Shown here piece after piece: positions 44,048-56,364 of a DNA stretch of 64,000 bases. Position 1 is the first letter of the stretch. Every line of letters begins with the position of its first letter. The notes beneath the pieces were generated by a model. It was given only the letters and a program-made list of their open reading frames with translations, was not told the origin of the DNA and made no database searches. Source of the DNA: Cepaea nemoralis (lineage: Eukaryota > Mollusca > Gastropoda > Stylommatophora > Helicidae); the NCBI GenBank assembly GCA_014155875.1, contig JACEFZ010025803.1:38663-102662 (forward strand), read 5' to 3'. Position numbers and translations under genes: made by a program.

Positions 44048-44189
44048 GAATTGCATCACTAATTTTTAAGTTACAAAATGTATATGTACAATTTTTCTCC
44101 ATTTCCTTTACCACTTTGCGACAATGCTCACGACAATCGTCACCGTATGTGTGTGTAAAGTGTGGGAGTTTGATCATAATAGTAGGCTG
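43396..44189. repeat. (GA)n tracts separated by a duplicated ~130-bp unit
   Basis: (GA)n at about 43420-43505, 43764-43827 and 43975-44045. GAGTTGAATTGCATCACTAA and the following ~130 bp occur at 43517 and again at 44043 with modest divergence, so tract plus unit duplicated together. Copies B and C of the upstream segment carry (TC)n here instead. Confidence 0.82.
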
Positions 44190-45255
44190 GGGGATGGGGG
44201 ATGTGTGTGTGGGTGGATTCGTAATGTGTGTGGTTGGGCGGGGTGGGATTGTGTGGGTGGGTGGGGGATTTGTGTGTGTGGGTGGGAGATTTGTGTGTGG
44301 GTGCGTGCGAGATGTATGGGTGTATGGGGAGATGTGTTTGTGGGTGGGGATGTGTGTTTGTCTAGGTGGTTGTGGGTAAGTGGGTGGATGAGGATATGTT
44401 GGTGGATGATTGATGGTGGGTTATGGGATGGGTGGGGGTATATGTGTGGGTGGGGAGATGTGGGTGGGGGGATATGTGGTGGGTGGGAGATGTGTGCAGG
44501 TGGAGGTGGTTGTGGGTTTGGGGATGTGGGTGAGGGATGTGTATGGGTGTGGGATGTTTGGGTGGATGGGTGGGGAGTGTGTGTGGGTGAGAGATGTGTG
44601 GGTGAATGTGTGTGGAAGATGTGTGTGGGTTTGGGAGGGGTGCGTGATGAGTGTGGGTGATGGATTTGGAGATGTGTGTGTGGGTGGGGGATATGTCTGG
44701 CTGGGTGGGTGTGTGTGTGGCTGGATGGAGGATGTATGTGTGGGTAGTGAGGGTGATTGTAGTTGGGGGATGTGTGGATGGGTAGGAGATGTGTGGATAG
44801 ATGTGTGTGTGGGTGAGGGATGTGTCTGTGGGATGTGTGGGTGTGGTGTTGTGTGGGAGGGGAGCTGAGTGTGGATAAATGATGTTTGTGTGGGTGGGTG
44901 AAGGTGTGGTTGGGCTTGCGGGTGGGTGAAGGATGTGTGTGAGGGTGGGGGATGTGTGCTTAGATGGGTGGTTGGGATGTGTGAGTGTGGGTGGATAGAT
45001 AGGAGATGTATGTGTTGATGAGTGGGTAAGGGATGTGTGGGTGTTAGTGGTTGAGGGATAAGTACGTGTGTCTGGGGATGTGTGAGGGGATGAATGTATG
45101 GGTTGAGGATGTGTGTGTGGGTTGTGTGTGCGTGGATGGGAGGTGTGTGTTTGTGAATGGGGAATGTGTTGGTGGATGGGGATGTGTGTGAGGGATGTTT
45201 GTATGGGTGGGGAGATTGTGCGTGGATGGGGATGTGTGTGTATATGGGTAGGGGT
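44190..45255. repeat. 1.07-kb G/T-rich degenerate minisatellite
   Basis: Plus-strand variants of GGATGTGTGTGGGTGG in loose tandem, almost free of C. Runs of three or more G are frequent, giving G-quadruplex potential on the plus strand. The 178- and 152-codon plus frames and the 339-codon minus frame are compositional artefacts. Confidence 0.9.
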
Positions 45256-45267
45256 GTGTGGTTAAAA

Positions 45268-45547
45268 AAAACTAACAAAAAAACACACACATCAACGGGT
45301 TTCCTAAAAATCAAAGATGGCAAAATCATAATAGAAAAAAGATCAGATTTTACATGCGTGGTCAGATTATCTGAAAGACCTTGATGATGATACAAGAGAA
45401 GAACAATATGATCATCGGAATAATAATGAAGGACCAGCAATTTTAAAGATGGAAGTTCAGAATGCTCTTAACCATATGAAAACCGGCAAGACCCCGGGTA
45501 CAGATAACAATGATAACATCACAGTAGAAATGATCAATGCCTTAGAA
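45268..45547 (+). pseudogene. RTE/BovB-like fragment R8 (RT N-terminus), unit 1
   Basis: The plus strand reads THTSTGFLKIKDGKIIIEK, then in shifted frames DDDTREEQYDHRNNNEGPAI, LKMEVQNALNHMKTGKTPG and VEMINALEQ. The hAT element begins immediately after. Unit 2 has the same piece (51262-51492) with a deletion of about 47 bp. Confidence 0.8.
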
Positions 45548-45635
45548 CAAGAGTCACCAAACTTTTTTCACGGCGGGCCGGATAACTGACAAAATGACTT
45601 GCGCGGGCCGGATACTCATTCTGTACAATACTTGC

Positions 45636-45874
45636 GCCGACCTCCGTGGCGAAGGTCTTACGGACGCGGTTCGTAATCCCGTATACCCACGTTCGAAATA
45701 CAGCTGCGAGCGATTTGGCAGCAGATAACGTTGCGCTGGTTTTTACGCTATCTTATGGGTGCCGGTCGTTCGAAAAGCAATGGTAAACTACTGAACATAA
45801 ACTTGCCAAGACATCAACAACAGCAAACAATGCTGGTGTTGACTGAAAACGTCCTGTAAAAGATATGCAACTAA
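45636..45874 (+). mobile_element. SINE S4 inside the hAT remnant, unit 1
   Basis: Full S4: the head GACCTCCGTGGCGAAGGTCT, the B box CCACGTTCGAAATACAGC, the core GTGCCGGTCGTTCGAAAAGC and the tail AACGTCCTGTAAAAGATATG. Its presence at the same site in unit 2 (51581-51818) shows that it predates the duplication. An (AAAC)n run follows at about 45961-46010. Confidence 0.85.
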
Positions 45875-46114
45875 CTTTAACAATAATTTTAAGTTAGAAC
45901 GAAAGCTCTGGGGAAAAAAAGACGAAAAACTAAGTTAATCATGGAAAGATCATGCAATGCACACAAACAAACAAACAAACAAACAATCAAATAAACAAAC
46001 AAACAAACACAGACAACCAACATATTTATATTTATTTACTAAACAAAGTTATCAAAGAAGGCGACGTTAGCAAAAAGATAGTTACATCAGACATATTGTG
46101 CACATATCCGAATC

Positions 46115-47790
46115 TCACAAACTAAGCAGCAAAAGAGGATAGTGAGTTTTGTTAAACTGACGTGTGGCTTTCAAAATACCATCAATGTTTGGTTTGAAAT
46201 TGCTGCATCCAATCAAGAGAATTGCTTTCAAATGTTCATCAGTCAATTTCATTCGATGTGGTGACTTCACAGACTTCCATTTTGAAAATGTTAGCTCACA
46301 GACATAAGTTGTTCCAAACACTGATGCCATACCAGCGGCAAATTTCTTAAGTTTCGGAAACTCAACATCAGGTAAGCAGCGGTACTTCCTTCTCAATGAG
46401 CTCCAACTGTAATTCAACTAGCACACCATTAAGGTTACAATAAAACGGATTCTGGATGTCACTCTCAAATCTGTCAAGATCTGAAAATCTCTCCAAATTC
46501 TTTGAAACAGTGAAAATGAGAAAGGTTTTCTCCTTCCAGTTGTGCTTCAAACAATGACAGATTTCTTCGAAATCCTTTGATGGTTCCGTAGAGATCACAG
46601 ACGAGGTAATCCTTTCCCTGAAGTTTCAAGTTCAGTTCATTCATATCGACCAAAATTGACAACTTTGACAGCCAGGTAGGATCTGACAGCTGAGAATCAG
46701 CTTTATCTTTTTCAGTGAGGAAAACATGTATTTCGTTTCGGAGCTTGTAAAAACGAAGCAGGACTTTACCTCAGCTGAGCCACCTGACTGATATGTGATA
46801 AGGCAAGTCACAGAATTCAGAATCAATTTCTTCAAGAAAATCCTAGAACTGACGGTGAATGAGTGCATGTTCCCGAATGAAGTTCACAGCAGAAACTACT
46901 GGTTTCAGTACAAAGAAATATCTAAATCTCTTCCATAGAGTACTTGCTGATGTACGATGCGGTTTATGAACAGAGCGCCAGGAATTTGCAAATCTTCCAA
47001 ATGAGTCCTGATCTGCCCCAACAGACCCTTCCTCACTCCAGTCATGTTTTTTTTTCCTCATCAACTGTAACACCTCGACGCTGATTCCACCGAAGGTTAT
47101 AGTCTTGGAAAATTGTTTGCACTTCCACGAAAATGACTTTCCCAGTTGTTGTTCCATGCATGCTGCAAATGGACGCCAACTCTTCCGTTATCTGAAAATC
47201 GAAATTGACACCACAAATGAACACGAGAAGTTGTGACGTACTCGAGAGATCAATAGACTCATCCAGCGCCAGAGAATACTACAACAAATTCCTAGCTTTC
47301 TCGCGTATCTGTAGCACTATGTTCTCTCCAAGTTCTTCTGTTCTCCGCACAACTGAACTTGCCGAAAGGCTGATAGTTCCAAACAAATCGGCAGGACACA
47401 AGTCATTTGCTGCTTCGATCACACACACACTCTTGTGTGACGTTGCCATCAGTAAAAGGTTTTCCTCGTTCTGCCATCTTATGCACTGTTTTGTAACTTG
47501 TACTAGTGACAGATTCATTTTCAGCAAATTTTCTCGTGAAGAGATTTCTTTACGTTTCAAAACCACGTTTAATGGTCTCATATTTCACAGAGCGTAATTT
47601 TCCAGAAAACTTTTAATATGTTGATGGATGTTTTGTTTCGTAGTGACGCCGAAGATTGAACTCTTTCAAAACGGCAACACTTTCGCTGCATATTACGCAG
47701 CTGGTTTTCTGGTCCTTTGTTTCCACAAAGAAGTACTTTACTCCTCACTCGGCGTCCACTTTTCTTTTCCTACTAGCCATAATTAAGGGT
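46115..47790 (-). pseudogene. hAT transposase pseudogene (BED finger to hATC dimerisation), unit 1
   Basis: Minus strand, 5' to 3': a BED-type zinc finger with CVIC...HYETKH (about 47640-47730), then a frame with LKRKEISSRENLLKMNLSLVQ and NDLCPADLFGTISLSASSVV (47279-47581). Several short frames of the RNase H-like catalytic region follow (46474-47224). Last is the C-terminal dimerisation block ASVFGTTYVCELTFSKWKSV with LTDEHLKAILLIG (46115-46417). It resembles the BED/GTF2IRD2-like hAT group. At least five frame breaks leave no complete protein, and nearly all are shared with unit 2, so inactivation preceded duplication. Confidence 0.85.
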
Positions 47791-47842
47791 GAAGTACACG
47801 GGATCTGAAAATGAAAAAGACATTACATTAGAAACATAATTA

Positions 47843-47938
47843 AATACCGAATCTCGCGCAGCTGTTTCCCCACACGTGGATATACGGGATTACGGAGAAA
47901 ATCGTTAACACCTTCGCCAGGGAGACGGCTCCGCGGAA
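47843..47938 (-). mobile_element. SINE S4 head fragment, unit 1
   Basis: Reverse of an S4 tRNA-like head (CGGGATTACGGAGAAAATCG, CGCCAGGGAGACGGC). It is truncated after the head and shared with unit 2 at 53785-53880. Confidence 0.65.
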
Positions 47939-47977
47939 TTGCTAGATATCTAAAAGAAAAACACCCCGACAAACAAA

Positions 47978-48897
47978 ATTGATGGTCTTTCATTATTATT
48001 CTGATGATCATATTGTTCTTGTCTTCTGTGGCGAAGTGGCCAAGCCGTTTGACTCGTACTCCGAAGGTTGTGGGTTCGATTCCGGGCCGCACCCTTCGGT
48101 TTACGAGTTAAATGTTTCGGAGACTCCTGTGGGTCGTCGCTAAAAGCTACGGAGTTTGTGCTATGTGCGACGCTTTCCGCGCTGCGGAAAGAGACCGAGC
48201 CATATGGGATAAAACCCGGTGCGATGAAGTCGACCCTGTTGACTTTTAAGCGACTTTTTTTTATCATCATAAATGTCTTTCACATAATCTGACCTCGCAT
48301 GTAAAATCTGATCTTTTTCTATTATGATTTTGCCATCTTTGGTTTTTAGGCAACCTGTTGATGTGTGTGTTCTTTTGTTAGTGATGTCATTAATTCTTGT
48401 GTGCATTAATTTGGTATTCTGGGTGTTGTGTTGGTTTTCAATTTCCTTGCAATTTTCCTCAGGCCATGTTTCTTTTGCCTCTTTGCATAACAGTAGCTTC
48501 CTAATTTTCCTGCGTCTCTCTTCGCATATTTCCTTGTTATTTTTGTTATTTCTTCTTATTTCCATGAGTTTTAAGATGTCTTCCATCATCCATTTCTTGC
48601 GCCCTATTATCTTTATTTTTGGGATTATCATTGTTTTAGTGCAGCTTCTTGACTGATTTCTTTTATATTTCCAATTGGTCACTGACGTCTTGAAATAATA
48701 TTTCCATATCGGACAATGCATTGAATCTGTTCTTTACCTCTACGTTGAATTTATCTTTTATCTCCTCACTCTTCAGTGCCTGTAGATCAAATTTTGCGTT
48801 TCTATTTGTATATTTGACTTTCTTTAATTTTATATGTAAATTGCCTAAGATTAATCTATGGTTGAAGTAGCAGTCCGCGCTTGGTAGGGGGACATAA
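47978..48897 (-). pseudogene. RTE/BovB-like fragment R9 (linker and RT N-terminus), unit 1
   Basis: Minus strand: KIKIIGRKKWMMEDILKLME, RTHTSTGCLKTKDGKIIIEK, SDYVKDIYDD, then after SINE S3, REEQYDHQNNNERPSIL. It is truncated in the endonuclease at the segment X junction (48898). It is inverted relative to R8 and R10 of the same unit. Confidence 0.82.
48021..48262 (+). mobile_element. tRNA-derived SINE S3 inserted in R9, unit 1
   Basis: The A box TGGCGAAGTGGCCAAG and B box GTGGGTTCGATTCCGG are well preserved. The body has GGAGACTCCTGTGGGTCGTC. The head resembles a Leu/Ser-type tRNA but has no paired acceptor stem, so it is not a tRNA gene. Confidence 0.8.
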
Positions 48898-49469
<572 letters not shown>

Positions 49470-49539
49470 AAATGCTGGTGCAATTACGTTTGCTTAGAGA
49501 ATATTTAAAATATCATAATAACATGATAGTAATGCCTTG

Positions 49540-50997
49540 ATGAATGCCTCCTTCCCTCCGCTAGCTTATGGGACACCCTTGGGCAAGGTGGAGTACCCGT
49601 TTAGCTCCCGATCAGGTGTTACGTGAAGCCATGGGTGTAGGTGGTGGATGAAGTTGAAGAGCAGCCGACAGATAGTTGTAGGTTATGGTCTCCAGCTTCA
49701 CGACGGAAGGCAGAGGATCTCTTTTTTGGGAGACATTGGCTACGGTCATCGACCAGTATGGTCACTGCTAGGAAGGAAAGCAATGGCAAACTACCTTCTT
49801 TACAGATGCCAAGAATATCATGTACTGCAGTCTTATCGATAATCAGAGAAACGGCGTAAATGGGTGCTCCATAGGAGCAGCCTCGCCCGGTAGGGGTAGT
49901 CATGTGCATCAGGTGACTCCAGACCGTCATCAGGAGACTGAGTGCAAAAGAATATCAACATTGAAAGTAGGAACTTGGAATGTAAGAACTTTGAGTGGGG
50001 ATGGGACATTTGATAACATTAAGAATGAAATGAGAAGATTAAATATTAACCTTTTAGGTGTACGTGAGACCAGATGGACAGGAATGGGCATTATGACATC
50101 TGAGGAATATAGAATAATCTATTCTGATGGAGAGAAACAACAGCGAGGAGTCGCAATTATATGGATACAGAGAAAGCAAAATCGATCAAAGGATATTGGA
50201 CTCTATCAGACAGAGTGTTACTGGTGAAGTTGAGTGGAAGACCTTTTGATGTTAACGTCATACAAGTTTATGCACCAACAGCAGACAGTAGTGATGACAG
50301 CATCGATGAATTTTATAGTGATTTAGAGAAAGCCTTCAAGAAATGCAAGAATTCTAAAGCAATTATCATAATGGGTGACTTGATTGCCAAAGATGGAAAT
50401 CAACAGGACGGATGCTTAGTGGGCAAGTATGGACTAGGGGAACAGAGTGAAAGAGGTTGCAGACTAATACAGTGGGCAAAAGAACAAGATTTGATTATTG
50501 GAAACACCTGGTTTCAACAGCACCCAAGGAGATTATGGACATGGAGGAGTCCACAGATTAATCTTAAGCAATTTACATATAAAATTAAAGACAGTCAAAT
50601 ATTCACCAAGAAACACAAAATTTGATCTACAAGCACTGAAGACTGAGGAAATACAAGATAAATTCAACGTAGAGGTAAAGAACAGATTCGATGCATTGTC
50701 CGATATGGAAATATTATTATGAGACGTCAGTCACCAATGAGAAATGTTAAAGAAATCAGTCAACCAAGCTGCACAAAAATCCATCCCAAAAATAAAGATA
50801 ATAGGACGCAAGAAATGGATGACGGAAGACATCTTAAAACTCATGGAAGTAAGAAGAAATAACAAAACTAACAAGGAAACATATGAAGAGATTCATAGGA
50901 AAATTAAAAGCTATGCAAAGAGGCAAAAGAAACATGACTTGAGGAAAATTGCAAGTAAACTGAACACCAACACAACACCCGGAATACCAAATTAGCA
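49540..50997 (+). pseudogene. RTE/BovB-like R10: 5' UTR and endonuclease, unit 1
   Basis: About 400 bp of 5' UTR, then broken endonuclease frames: ISTLKVGTWNVRTLSGDGTF, INLLGVRETRWTGMG (catalytic Glu) and QQRGVAIIW (49820-50227). A frameshift leads to VNVIQVYAPTADSSDDS, IIIMGDLIAKDG (the Asn of the usual GDFNAK is replaced), ERGCRLIQWAKEQ and NTWFQQHPRRLWTWRS (50161-50625). The QIDYIL block is deleted. The linker with KIKIIGRKKWMTEDILKLME ends at 50995. This is the most complete RTE 5' half here, continued after a SINE at 51262. Confidence 0.85.
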
Positions 50998-51245
50998 GCT
51001 TTCTCCGTAACCCCGAATACTCTCGTGGTTGATGTGAACGCACGAGAATTAGAAGTGGTTCGAGTCGCGCCAGTGACTTATGAGAGTATTGAGCCGGTCG
51101 CTCAGAAAGTCGTGGCGTGCTGATGAATCAAATCAAATCAAATCAAATCAACTTTATTTTGAGCGTAATCTAGCCTAGGAATCAACATACAGCTGAAAGA
51201 TGCTGGTGTTGACCGCAATATCCTGAAAAAGGATGGATTCGCGGG
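50998..51245 (+). mobile_element. SINE S4, with an internal L2-tail scrap, at the unit 1/unit 2 seam
   Basis: A diverged S4: head TCTCCGTAACCCCGAATACT, core GAGCCGGTCGCTCAGAAAGT, end GATGCTGGTGTTGACCGCAA. A 37-bp insertion near 51126-51160 consists of (AATCA)n plus ACTTTATTTTG. The same S4 head recurs after the RTE piece at 63500. Confidence 0.75.
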
Positions 51246-51261
51246 TGGGGGGGGGGGGGGA

Positions 51262-51492
51262 ACTAACAAAAGAACACACACATCAACGGGTTTCCTAAAA
51301 ATCAAAGATGGCAAAATCATAATAGAAAAAAGATCAGATTTTACATGCGTGGTCAGATTATGTGAAAGACCTTGATGATGATACAAGAGAAGAACAATAT
51401 GATCATCGGAATAATAATGAAAATCGGCAAGACATACATCACGTACAGATAACAATGATAAAATCACAGTAGAACTGATCAATGCCTTAGAA
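51262..51492 (+). pseudogene. RTE/BovB-like fragment R11, continuation of R10
   Basis: THTSTGFLKIKDGKIIIEK resumes the RTE reading after SINE S4, then breaks. Compared with unit 1 it has lost about 47 bp after NNNE. The hAT element starts at 51493. Confidence 0.8.
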
Positions 51493-51580
51493 CAGGGGTC
51501 ACCAAACTTTTTTCACGGCGGGCCGGATAACTGACAAAATGACGAGCGCGGGCCGGATACTCATTCTGTACAATACTTGC

Positions 51581-51818
51581 GCCGGTCTCCGTGGCGAAGG
51601 TCTTACGGACGCGGTTCGTAATCCCGTATACCCACGTTCGAAATACAGCTGCGAGCGATTTGGCAGCAGATAACGTTGCGCTGGTTTTTACGCTATGTTA
51701 TGGGTGCCGGTCGTTCGAAAAGCAATGGTAAACTACTGAACATAAACTTGCCAAGACATCAACAACAGCAAACAATGCTGGTGTTGACTGAAAACGTCCT
51801 GTAAAGGATATGCAACTA
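51581..51818 (+). mobile_element. SINE S4 inside the hAT remnant, unit 2
   Basis: Near-identical to 45636-45874 and at the orthologous position. The tail reads CGTCCTGTAAAGGATATGCA, closer to other S4 copies than unit 1. Confidence 0.85.
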
Positions 51819-52054
51819 AATTTAACAATAATTTTAAGCTAGAACGAAAGCTCTGGGGAAAAAAGACGAAAAACTAAGTTAATCATGGAAAGATCATGCA
51901 ATGCACACAAACAAACAAACAAACAAACAATCAAATAAACAAACAAACACAGACAACCAACATATTTATATTTATTTACTAAACAAAGTTATCAAAGAAG
52001 GCGACGTTAGCAAAAAGATAGTTACATCAGACATATTGTGCACATATCCGAATC

Positions 52055-53732
52055 TCACAAACTAAGCAGCAAAAGAGGATAGTGAGTTTTGTTAAACTGA
52101 CGTGTGGCTTTCAAAATACCATCAATGTTTGGTTTGAAATTGCTGCATCCAATCAAGAGAATTGCTTTCAAATGTTCATCAGTCAATTTCATTCGATGTG
52201 GTGACTTCACAGACTTCCATTTTGAAAATGTTAGCTCACAGACATAAGTTGTTCCAAACACTGATGCCATACCAGCGGCAAATTTCTTAAGTTTCGGAAA
52301 CTCAACATCAGGTAAGCAGCGGTACTTCCTTCTCAATGAGCTCCAACTGTAATTCAACTAGCACACCATTAAGGTTACAATAAAACGGATTCTGGATGTC
52401 ACTCTCAAATCTGTCAAGATCTGAAAATCTCTCCAAACTTCTTTGAAACAGTGAAAATGAGAAAGGTTTTCTCCTTCCAGTTGTGCTTCAAACAATGACA
52501 GATTTCTTCGAAATCCTTTGATGGTTCCGTAGAGATCACAGACGAGGTAATCCTTTCCCTGAAGTTTCAAGTTCAGTTCATTCATATCGACCAAAATTGA
52601 CAACTTTGACAGCCAGGTAGGATCTGACAGCTGAGAATCAGCTTTATCTTTTTCAGTGAGGAAAACATGTATTTCGTTTCGGAGCTTGTAAAAACGAAGC
52701 AGGACTTTACCTCAGCTGAGCCACCTGACTGATATGTGATAAGGCAAGTCACAGAATTCAGAATCAATTTCTTCAAGAAAATCCTAGAACTGACGGTGAA
52801 TGAGTGCATGTTCCCGAATGAAGCTCACAGCAGAAACTACTGGTTTCAGTACACACGAAATATCTAAATCTCTTCCATAGAGTACTTGCTGATGTACGAT
52901 GCGGTTTATGAACAGAGCGCCCGGAATTTGCAAATCTTCCAAATGAGTCCTGATCTGCCCCAACAGACCCTTCCTCACTCCAGTCATGTTTTTTGTTCCT
53001 CATCAACTGTAACACCTCGACGCTGATTCCACCGAAGGTTATAGTCTTGGAAAATTGTTTGCACTTCCACGAAAATGACTTTCCCAGTTGTTGTTCCATG
53101 CATGCTGCAAATGGACGCCAACTCTTCCGTTATCTGAAAATCGAAATTGACACCACAAATGAACACGAGAAGTTGTGACGTACTCGAGAGATCAATAGAC
53201 TCATCCAGCGCCAGAGAATACTACAACAAATTCCTAGCTTTCTCGCGTATCTGTAGCACTATGTTCTCTCCAAGTTCTTCTGTTCTCCGCACAACTGAAC
53301 TTGCCGAAAGGCTGATAGTTCCAAACAAATCGGCAGGACACAAGTCATTTGCTGCTTCGATCACACACACACTCTTGTGTGACGTTGCCATCAGTAAAAG
53401 GTTTTCCTCGTTCTGCCATCTTATGCACTGTTTTGTAACTTGTACGAGTGACAGATTCATTTTCAGCAAATTTTCTCGTGAAGAGATTTCTTTACGTTTC
53501 AAAACCACGTTTAATGGTCTCATATTTCACAGAGCGTAATTTTCCAGAAAACTTTTAATATGTTGATGGATGTTTTGTTTCGTAGTGACGCCGAAGATTG
53601 AACTCTTTCAAAACGGCAACACTTTCGCTGCATATTACGCAGCTGGTTTTCTGGTCCTTTGTTTCCACAAAGAAGTACTTTACTCCTCACTCGGCGTCCA
53701 CTTTTCTTTTCCTACTAGCCATAATTAAGGGT
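52055..53732 (-). pseudogene. hAT transposase pseudogene, unit 2
   Basis: Same broken frames as unit 1: the hATC block at 52055-52357, the LKRKEISSRENLLKMNLSLVQ block at 53221-53523 and a BED finger beyond. A few indels are private to one unit, for example near 52437 and 52850. It has no complete reading frame. Confidence 0.85.
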
Positions 53733-53784
53733 GAAGTACACGGGATCTGAAAATGAAAAAGACATTACATTAGAAACATAATTA

Positions 53785-53880
53785 AATACCGAATCTCGCG
53801 CAGCTGTTTCCCCACACGTGGATATACGGGATTACGGAGAAAATCGTTAACACCTTCGCCAGGGAGACGGCTCCGCGGAA
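53785..53880 (-). mobile_element. SINE S4 head fragment, unit 2
   Basis: Identical by eye to the unit 1 scrap at 47843-47938. Confidence 0.65.
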
Positions 53881-53919
53881 TTGCTAGATATCTAAAAGAA
53901 AAACACCCCGACAAACAAA

Positions 53920-54839
53920 ATTGATGGTCTTTCATTATTATTCTGATGATCATATTGTTCTTGTCTTCTGTGGCGAAGTGGCCAAGCCGTTTGACTCGTA
54001 CTCCGAAGGTTGTGGGTTCGATTCCGGGCCGCACCCTTCGGTTTACGAGTTAAATGTTTCGGAGACTCCTGTGGGTCGTCGCTAAAAGCTACGGAGTTTG
54101 TGCTATGTGCGACGCTTTCCGCGCTGCGGAAAGAGACCGAGCCATATGGGATAAAACCCGGTGCGATGAAGTCGACCCTGTTGACTTTTAAGCGACTTTT
54201 TTTTATCATCATAAATGTCTTTCACATAATCTGACCTCGCATGTAAAATCTGATCTTTTTCTATTATGATTTTGCCATCTTTGGTTTTTAGGCAACCTGT
54301 TGATGTGTGTGTTCTTTTGTTAGTGATGTCATTAATTCTTGTGTGCATTAATTTGGTATTCTGGGTGTTGTGTTGGTTTTCAATTTCCTTGCAATTTTCC
54401 TCAGGCCATGTTTCTTTTGCCTCTTTGCATAACAGTAGCTTCCTAATTTTCCTGCGTCTCTCTTCGCATATTTCCTTGTTATTTTTGTTATTTCTTCTTA
54501 TTTCCATGAGTTTTAAGATGTCTTCCATCATCCATTTCTTGCGCCCTATTATCTTTATTTTTGGGATTATCATTGTTTTAGTGCAGCTTCTTGACTGATT
54601 TCTTTTATATTTCCAATTGGTCACTGACGTCTTGAAATAATATTTCCATATCGGACAATGCATTGAATCTGTTCTTTACCTCTACGTTGAATTTATCTTT
54701 TATCTCCTCACTCTTCAGTGCCTGTAGATCAAATTTTGCGTTTCTATTTGTATATTTGACTTTCTTTAATTTTATATGTAAATTGCCTAAGATTAATCTA
54801 TGGTTGAAGTAGCAGTCCGCGCTTGGTAGGGGGACATAA
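53920..54839 (-). pseudogene. RTE/BovB-like fragment R9', unit 2
   Basis: Duplicate of 47978-48897, with the same 186-codon minus frame (54103-54663) crossing the linker, the GCLKTKDGK block and SINE S3. It carries no independent lesion that I noticed. Confidence 0.82.
53963..54204 (+). mobile_element. tRNA-derived SINE S3 inserted in R9', unit 2
   Basis: Duplicate of the SINE at 48021-48262, with the same A and B boxes. Confidence 0.8.
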
Positions 54840-55414
<575 letters not shown>

Positions 55415-55479
55415 AAATGCTGGTGCAATTACGTTTGCTTAGAGAATATTTAAAATATCATAATAACATGATAGTAATG

Positions 55480-56364
55480 CCTTGATGAATGCCTCCTTCC
55501 CTCCGCTAGCTTATGGGACACCCTTGGGCAAGGTGGAGTACCCGTTTAGCTCCCGATCAGGTGTTACGTGAAGCCATGGGTGTAGGTGGTGGATGAAGTT
55601 GAAGAGCAGCCGACAGATAGTTGTAGGTTATGGTCTCCAGCTTCACGACGGAAGGCAGAGGATCTCTTTTTTGGGAGACATTGGCTACGGTCATCGACCA
55701 GTATGGTCACTGCTAGGAAGGAAAGCAATGGCAAACTACCTTCTTTACAGATGCCAAGAATATCATGTACTGCAGTCTTATCGATAATCAGAGAAACGGC
55801 GTAAATGGGTGCTCCATAGGAGCAGCCTCGCCCGGTAGGGGTAGTCATGTGCATCAGGTGACTCCAGACCGTCATCAGGAGACTGAGTGCAAAAGAATAT
55901 CAACATTGAAAGTAGGAACTTGGAATGTAAGAACTATGAGTGGGGATGGGACATTTGATAACATTAAGAATGAAATGAGAAGATTAAATATTAACCTTTT
56001 AGGTGTACGTGAGACCAGATGGACAGGAATGGGCATTATGACATCTGAGGAATATAGAATAATCTATTCTGATGGAGAGAAACAACAGCGAGGAGTCGCA
56101 ATTATATGGATACAGAGAGAGCTAAATCGATCAAAGGATATTGGACTGTATCAGACAGAGTGTTACTGGTGAAGTTGAGTGGAAGACCTTTTGATATTAA
56201 TGTCATACAAGTTTATGCACCAACAGCAGACAGTAGTGATGACAGCATCGATGAATTTTATAGTGATTTAGAGAAAGCAATCAAGAAATGCAAGAATTCT
56301 GAAGTAACTATCATAATGGGTGACTTGATTGCCAAAGATGGAAATCAACAGGACGGATGCATAG
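55480..56364 (+). pseudogene. RTE/BovB-like R10', 5' UTR and truncated endonuclease, unit 2
   Basis: Duplicate of 49540-50419: TLKVGTWNVRTMSGDGTF, LLGVRETRWTGMG, FDINVIQVYAPTADSSDDS and IIMGDLIAKDG. It stops abruptly at 56364, where an LTR beginning TGCC replaces the next 393 bp of RTE. Confidence 0.85.

Larger units (their letters stand above)
45548..47830 (-). mobile_element. hAT DNA transposon remnant, unit 1
   Basis: The plus-strand left end, CAAGAGTCACCAAAC (CAGGGGTCACCAAAC in unit 2), followed by a GGCGGGCCGGATA block, resembles hAT terminal sequence. A minus-strand hAT transposase pseudogene fills the interior. SINE S4 sits near this end. The opposite terminal repeat is not visible and appears lost before 47840. 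Confidence 0.75.
51493..53775 (-). mobile_element. hAT DNA transposon remnant, unit 2
   Basis: The left end reads CAGGGGTCACCAAAC, a better hAT terminus than in unit 1. Internal order is identical to unit 1, including SINE S4 at 51581-51818. Confidence 0.78.

Noticed and set aside
44421..45440. 339-codon minus frame rich in His, Pro and Thr
   Set aside because: A by-product of the C-poor G/T minisatellite. Its C-terminal end only runs into an RTE fragment in the antisense direction.
48021..48100. Possible tRNA gene (good A and B boxes)
   Set aside because: No pairing acceptor stem or clean anticodon arm. It continues into a SINE body and recurs at 53963 and 21697. The same reasoning applies to the heads at 11291, 18484 and 19590.
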